Of a stretch of 64,000 nt of DNA, positions 59,387 through 64,000 are shown in pieces. The translations under genes and the position numbers were made by a program. The stretch's first letter is position 1; each line of letters starts with the position of its first letter. Below the pieces are notes generated by a model. That model did not search any database and had not been told where the DNA came from. It saw only the letters and a program-made list of their open reading frames with translations. Origin of the DNA: Salidesulfovibrio onnuriiensis (GTDB lineage Bacteria > Desulfobacterota > Desulfovibrionia > Desulfovibrionales > Desulfovibrionaceae); the NCBI RefSeq assembly GCF_008001235.1, contig NZ_CP040751.1, positions 1,285,001 through 1,349,000 on the forward strand. The letters are read 5' to 3'.

Positions 59387-62197
59387 ATGAGTAGATCTGA
59401 AGCCCAAACACGTGCAGAACTAATAGATAAACAGCTTGAATTTGCTGGTTGGAATGTCAATGACCCAACTCAAGTCGTTGAGGAATTCGACATTCTGGTA
59501 GATTTGCCTGATGGGGTGGAAAAGCCGCGCACTCAATACGAAGGCCATCAATTCAGCGACTATGTCCTGCTCGGAAAAGACAGAAAGCCTTTAGCCGTTG
59601 TCGAGGCAAAAAAGTCAAGCAAAGATGCAGCTCTAGGGCGAGAGCAAGCCAAGCAATATTGCTATAACATCCAGAAGCAACTGGGTGGTGAGCTGCCATT
59701 TTGTTTCTATGCCAATGGCCACGAGATCTACTTTTGGGACCTGGACAACTATCCGCCCCGCAAGGTTGTAGGCTTCCCAACGCGAGATGACTTGGAGCGG
59801 TTTCAGTACATCCGGCGCAATCGTAAGCCTCTGACCCAAGAGCTCATCAATACCGGCATTGCTGGTCGAGATTATCAAATCCGGGCCATACGTGCCGTTC
59901 TCGAAGGCATCGAACAGAAAAAACGTGACTTCCTGCTGGTGATGGCTACCGGTACCGGCAAGACTCGAACCTGCATCGCGACGATTGATGCCCTCATGCG
60001 TGCCGGACACGCTGAAAAGGTGCTGTTCCTAGTTGACCGTATTGCTTTGCGTGAGCAGGCATTGGCCGCCTTTAAGGAACACCTGCCTCACGAGCCACGC
60101 TGGCCCAACGTTGGCGAAAAGCTACTCGCCAAAGACCGTCGTATCTATATTTCGACCTACCCAACAATGCTCAACATTATTCGGGACGAGTCGCAGAACC
60201 TATCACCGCACTTCTTTGATTTCATAGTGGTCGATGAAAGCCACCGCTCCATTTACAACACCTATAAAGAGGTGTTGGACTTCTTCAAGACGATCACCCT
60301 GGGCCTGACGGCCACGCCCACAGACATCATTGACCACAACACCTTTCAGCTCTTCCATTGCGAAGATGGTCTTCCCACTTTTGCCTACACTTTTGAAGAG
60401 GCAGTTAACAGCGTGCCGCCCTATCTGAGCAGCTTTCAGGTAATGAAAATCCAGACCCGTTTCCAGATGGAAGGCATAAGCAAGCGCACAATCTCGCTGG
60501 AGGATCAGAAAAAGCTGCTGCTGGAGGGCAAGGAAGTCGAAGAAATCAACTTCGAGGGATCACAACTGGAAAAGCAGGTGATCAACAAAGGGACCAACAC
60601 CCTTATCGTCAGGGAATTCATGGAGGAGTGCATCAAAGACCACAACGGTGTGCTGCCCGGCAAGACCATTTTCTTTTGCTCTTCCAAGGCCCATGCCCGA
60701 CGGATGGAAGAGATTTTCGACAAGCTTTACCCCCAGTATAAAGGCGAGTTGGCCAAGGTTCTGGTTTCCGATGACCCCCGTGTCTACGGCAAGGGCGGAC
60801 TGCTTGATCAGTTCACCAACAGCGATATGCCTCGGGTCGCAATCAGCGTCGACATGTTGGACACCGGTATCGACGTTCGCGAAATAGTCAATCTTGTCTT
60901 TGCCAAGCCGGTGTACTCCTACACCAAGTTCTGGCAGATGATCGGGCGTGGAACCCGTCTCCTAGAAACCAGCAAGCCCAAGCCTTGGTGTCTGGAAAAG
61001 GATGTGTTCCTGATTCTCGATTGCTGGGACAACTTCGAATATTTCAAATTGCAGCCAAAGGGCAAGGAGCTCAAGCCCCAACTGCCCCTGCCAGTGCGGC
61101 TTGTCGGGTTGCGTATTGATAAGATTGAAAAAGCCCTCGACCTGGCGCAGGAGCAGATCGCCAAACGCGAAATAGCCAAGCTGCGATTTCAGATCAGCCA
61201 GTTGCCGCAAAATTCAGTCGTCATCAAGGAGGCGGCGGTCTCTCTGGACAGGGTAGATGAAGGAAACTTCTGGGTAACCCTAAGCCACCAGAGATTGGAA
61301 TTCCTGCGCTCCGAGATCAAGCCGCTCTTCCGCACCGTTTCCGAGGCCGACTTCAAGGCCATGCGCTTTGAGCGGGATGTTCTGGAGTATTCACTCGCCA
61401 GGCTCAGCGACGAAAAGGAAAAGGCTGAAACTCTCAAGGAGGGGCTTGTCGAGCAGATCAGCGAACTGCCGCTTTCCGTCAACTTCGTCAAAGCAGAAGA
61501 ACAGTTGATTCGCGCTGCCCAGACAAACCATTATTGGTCCGTAAGTGATGTCAACGCACTGGAAGATGCTCTTGACGAGTTGAACACCCGCCTCGGCCCG
61601 TTGATGAAGTTCCGGGAGTTGCAGACTGGCCCGGGCCCGGTACACCTCGACCTGACCGACGTGCTACACAACAAAGAACGGGTCGAGTTCGGCCCACAGC
61701 ACGAATCGGTCAGCATCAGCCGCTACCGGGAAATGGTCGAGGCGATGATTGCCGAACTGACTGCACACAATCCCATATTGCAAAAAATCAAAAATGGAGA
61801 AGATGTTTCACCGATAGAGGCTGCCGATTTGGCAGACATGCTCCATGCCGAACATCCGCACATTACCGAAGACCTCTTGCGCCAGGTCTACAAGAATCGC
61901 AAAGCACACTTCATCCAGTTCATCCGCCATATTCTTGGAATAGAGGTTCTCAGAAGCTTCCCTGAGACGGTTAGCGAGGCTTTTGATCAGTTCATCGGTC
62001 AGCACAGCAACCTTTCTAGCCGTCAATTGGAATTCCTGAACCTGCTCAAGGGGTTTATCATCGAACGAGAGAAGGTCGAAAAAAGAGACCTCATCAATGC
62101 TCCCTTTACGGTGATCCATCCGCAAGGTATTCGTGGTGTCTTCAGCCCTGCGGAAATTAGCGAGATACTGCAACTCACCGAACGCTTGGCGGCCTAG
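59387..62197 (+). CDS. hsdR: Type I restriction enzyme R subunit
   Basis: 936 residues, EcoEI/EcoR124-like. The N-terminal nuclease core is seen in SDYVLLGKDRKPLAVVEAKK (D and E-x-K). Helicase motifs follow: Walker A MATGTGKT (~190-197), DESH in VVDESHR, and LTATP, then the second RecA domain with QMIGRGTRLL. The C-terminal ~250 residues are the EcoEI_R_C domain that docks to the methyltransferase. It translocates and cuts foreign DNA lacking the host methylation. First gene of the hsdRMS operon. Confidence 0.95.
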   Translation: MSRSEAQTRAELIDKQLEFAGWNVNDPTQVVEEFDILVDLPDGVEKPRTQYEGHQFSDYVLLGKDRKPLAVVEAKKSSKDAALGREQAKQYCYNIQKQLGGELPFCFYANGHEIYFWDLDNYPPRKVVGFPTRDDLERFQYIRRNRKPLTQELINTGIAGRDYQIRAIRAVLEGIEQKKRDFLLVMATGTGKTRTCIATIDALMRAGHAEKVLFLVDRIALREQALAAFKEHLPHEPRWPNVGEKLLAKDRRIYISTYPTMLNIIRDESQNLSPHFFDFIVVDESHRSIYNTYKEVLDFFKTITLGLTATPTDIIDHNTFQLFHCEDGLPTFAYTFEEAVNSVPPYLSSFQVMKIQTRFQMEGISKRTISLEDQKKLLLEGKEVEEINFEGSQLEKQVINKGTNTLIVREFMEECIKDHNGVLPGKTIFFCSSKAHARRMEEIFDKLYPQYKGELAKVLVSDDPRVYGKGGLLDQFTNSDMPRVAISVDMLDTGIDVREIVNLVFAKPVYSYTKFWQMIGRGTRLLETSKPKPWCLEKDVFLILDCWDNFEYFKLQPKGKELKPQLPLPVRLVGLRIDKIEKALDLAQEQIAKREIAKLRFQISQLPQNSVVIKEAAVSLDRVDEGNFWVTLSHQRLEFLRSEIKPLFRTVSEADFKAMRFERDVLEYSLARLSDEKEKAETLKEGLVEQISELPLSVNFVKAEEQLIRAAQTNHYWSVSDVNALEDALDELNTRLGPLMKFRELQTGPGPVHLDLTDVLHNKERVEFGPQHESVSISRYREMVEAMIAELTAHNPILQKIKNGEDVSPIEAADLADMLHAEHPHITEDLLRQVYKNRKAHFIQFIRHILGIEVLRSFPETVSEAFDQFIGQHSNLSSRQLEFLNLLKGFIIEREKVEKRDLINAPFTVIHPQGIRGVFSPAEISEILQLTERLAA

Positions 62198-62227
62198 GAA
62201 GAGCGACAACACACAAGGAATCATTAA

Positions 62228-63886
62228 GTGCTTCAAAATAATCCCGAACTCAAAAGCAAGATCGGCCAGCTCTGGAACAAGTTCTGGGCTGGTGGCATTT
62301 CCAACCCGCTCACTGCTATAGAACAGATTACCTATCTGCTGTTCATGAAGCGGCTCGACGAGTTGGACCAGAAGAAACAGGCCGATGCCGAGTGGACCGG
62401 TGAGCCCTATACGTCAAAATTTGATGGGCTGTGGATTCCTCCTGGATTCCGAGGCAAAGAAGACGAAGAATATCACGCTGTCGACAGATACACACTGCGC
62501 TGGCGCGAGTTCAAGCATATGCAGGCCGAGGAGATGCTCCAGCACGTCCAGACTAGGGTCTTTCCCTTCCTCCAGGATATGAACGGGGCAACGTCCAACT
62601 TCACCCGCCACATGAAAAATGCTGTCTTCATCATCCCCAAGCCAGCCCTGCTGGTGGAGGCGGTGAAGACCATCGACGAGATCTTCGAGATTATGGAGCA
62701 TGACTCGCAAGAGAAGGGGCAGGCATTTCAGGACATCCAGGGCGATGTCTACGAAATGCTTCTTTCCGAGATCGCCACGGCAGGCAAGAACGGCCAGTTC
62801 CGTACACCACGCCACATCATCAAGCTGATGGCCGATTTGGTGCGTCCGCAACTGGGCCATCGCATCGCCGACCCGGCCTGTGGTTCCGGCGGCTTCCTGC
62901 TCGGGGCCTACCAGTATATCGTCACGGAGTTGGCGAAAAAGGCCGGGGCCAAGGACCTACGGCCCGACGAGGACGGCTTTGTCCGAACCTCGGTGGCCGC
63001 GGGGTACACCGAAAAGGCCCAGGCCATCCTGCAAGCCTCGCTCTTCGGCTACGACATCGACAGCACCATGGTGCGCTTGGGGTTGATGAACCTGATGATG
63101 CACGGCATCGACGAGCCGAACATCGACTACAAGGACACCCTCTCCAAGAGTTACAGCGAGGAAGCCGCATACGACATTGTCATGGCCAACCCACCCTTTA
63201 CCGGTAGCATCGACAAGGGCGACATCAACGAGAACCTCACGGTGGCCACCACCAAGACCGAGCTGCTCTTTGTCGAGAATATCTACCGCCTGCTGAAAAA
63301 AGGCGGCACTGCCTGCGTCATTGTCCCCCAAGGAGTGTTGTTCGGCTCGGGCAAGGCCTTCAAGGCCCTGCGTGAGACATTGGTGAACCGTTGCGATCTT
63401 AAAGCCGTTATCACTATGCCCAGCGGAGTGTTCAAGCCCTACGCCGGGGTCTCCACAGCCATCCTGCTCTTCACCAAGGTCTGGGGGCCGAAGGAGAAGG
63501 TAACGAAAGCGGCCACGGAGCATGTCTGGTTCTACGAGATGCAAGCCGACGGCTACTCCCTGGATGATAAGCGCAGCAAGCTGGAAGGCTATGGAGATTT
63601 GTTGGATATCGTGGACAAATACCATGAACGAGCCCCAGAGGTCGACATCGATCGCAAGCAACAATTTTTTGTGGTGCCTCATGCCGATATTAAGGCAGAA
63701 GACTATGATTTGTCCTTTTCTCGCTACAAGGAGGAGGAGTTTGAAGAGGTGGAATACGAAGCTCCTGGGGTTATTCTATCGCGCTTGTTGGAGGAGGAAG
63801 TGGGGGAAATGGGAGATGCCGAGCTGGCTAGGATGCAAGGCGGGATCGTGCGGGAACTATTGGAGCTGAGGAAGATGGTTAGATGA
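62228..63886 (+). CDS. hsdM: Type I restriction-modification DNA methyltransferase M subunit
   Basis: 552 residues, starting with GTG at 62228 (AAGGAA upstream). An HsdM_N helical domain occupies 1-150. The N6-adenine methyltransferase domain has motif I DPACGSGGFLL and motif IV NPPFTGS. It methylates adenine in the target sequence read by HsdS, and is needed for both modification and restriction. The TGA overlaps the hsdS ATG by 4 nt. Confidence 0.95.
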   Translation: MLQNNPELKSKIGQLWNKFWAGGISNPLTAIEQITYLLFMKRLDELDQKKQADAEWTGEPYTSKFDGLWIPPGFRGKEDEEYHAVDRYTLRWREFKHMQAEEMLQHVQTRVFPFLQDMNGATSNFTRHMKNAVFIIPKPALLVEAVKTIDEIFEIMEHDSQEKGQAFQDIQGDVYEMLLSEIATAGKNGQFRTPRHIIKLMADLVRPQLGHRIADPACGSGGFLLGAYQYIVTELAKKAGAKDLRPDEDGFVRTSVAAGYTEKAQAILQASLFGYDIDSTMVRLGLMNLMMHGIDEPNIDYKDTLSKSYSEEAAYDIVMANPPFTGSIDKGDINENLTVATTKTELLFVENIYRLLKKGGTACVIVPQGVLFGSGKAFKALRETLVNRCDLKAVITMPSGVFKPYAGVSTAILLFTKVWGPKEKVTKAATEHVWFYEMQADGYSLDDKRSKLEGYGDLLDIVDKYHERAPEVDIDRKQQFFVVPHADIKAEDYDLSFSRYKEEEFEEVEYEAPGVILSRLLEEEVGEMGDAELARMQGGIVRELLELRKMVR

Positions 63887-64000
63887 GTTATCCCGAAGTC
63901 CCTTTTGGTAAATTGGCACATGATAAAGGTGCTCTGATCGATGGGCCATTCGGATCAAATTTGAAAGCATCTGAGTATGTTGATTCCGGCGTGCCCATTA
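63883..64000 (+). CDS. hsdS: Type I restriction specificity subunit, N-terminal part
   Basis: The ATG at 63883 overlaps the hsdM stop as ATGA. The visible 39 residues (SYPEVPFGKLAHDKGALIDGPFGSNLKASEYVDSGVPI, broken here by the window edge) include the GPFGSNLK segment usual at the start of the first target-recognition domain. The DNA target cannot be read from this fragment. Confidence 0.85.
   Translation, partial: MSYPEVPFGKLAHDKGALIDGPFGSNLKASEYVDSGVPI

Overview
The window reads as chromosome of a GC-rich anaerobe, most likely a Desulfovibrio/Pseudodesulfovibrio-type sulfate reducer. This is inferred from the gene families (HpdB-type glycyl-radical decarboxylase, DUF4125, 2-oxoacid:ferredoxin oxidoreductase, ADP-forming acyl-CoA synthetase, many sigma-54 regulators). 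No rRNA or ribosomal protein gene is present to prove the taxon.

Core-like left part (1-14,800). A YnjB-type ABC uptake lipoprotein is followed by a stand-alone trpB preceded by a Trp-Trp-Trp leader peptide and attenuator. Then come a lone periplasmic sugar-binding-type protein and four tandem paralogues of an unrecognised exported protein ending in N(N/G)GQPF. Housekeeping and transport genes follow: YhcH/YiaL, nitroreductase, RsgA, HAD phosphatase, ABM-domain membrane protein plus FUSC, MFS and a double USP.

Glycyl-radical island (14,800-22,900). A minus-strand operon encodes an arylacetate (4-hydroxyphenylacetate-type) decarboxylase, its Fe-S small subunit, an OFA-type MFS transporter, the radical-SAM activase and a DUF4125 protein. 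A sigma-54 activator is divergent from it. The intergenic region holds a candidate -24/-12 promoter and two inverted copies of a 22-bp site. The small subunit keeps only the C-terminal Cys4 set; the N-terminal cluster ligands known from Clostridioides HpdC are not there.

Metal/envelope stress and amino-acid oxidation (22,900-39,100). A ZraP-like periplasmic protein with its own sigma-54 promoter is divergent from a ZraS/ZraR-like pair. An IclR regulator, an MFS transporter and a Glu/Leu/Phe/Val-type dehydrogenase face a plus-strand run: ferredoxin, KOR/VOR alpha, beta, gamma, ADP-forming acyl-CoA synthetase, sodium:solute symporter and SMR transporter. Together these could deaminate amino acids, oxidise the 2-oxoacids to acyl-CoA with reduced ferredoxin, and harvest ATP. 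The decarboxylase operon could act on arylacetates made by the same route.

Genomic island (from 39,113 past the right edge). A 47-nt 3' fragment of tRNA-Thr(CGT) with its terminator marks one end. The island carries a Fic toxin with its SxxxEG antitoxin, small DNA-binding proteins, a tyrosine recombinase with a striking nested inverted repeat in front, and a 210-bp internally deleted IS3 relative. It also carries a cas3 HD fragment fused to a displaced antisense cdiA segment, a complete cdiB-cdiA-cdiI locus, an intact IS3-family element with a T-TTT-TTG frameshift site, two genes of unknown function (one with a HEPN-like motif), and a type I restriction-modification system whose hsdS runs off the window.
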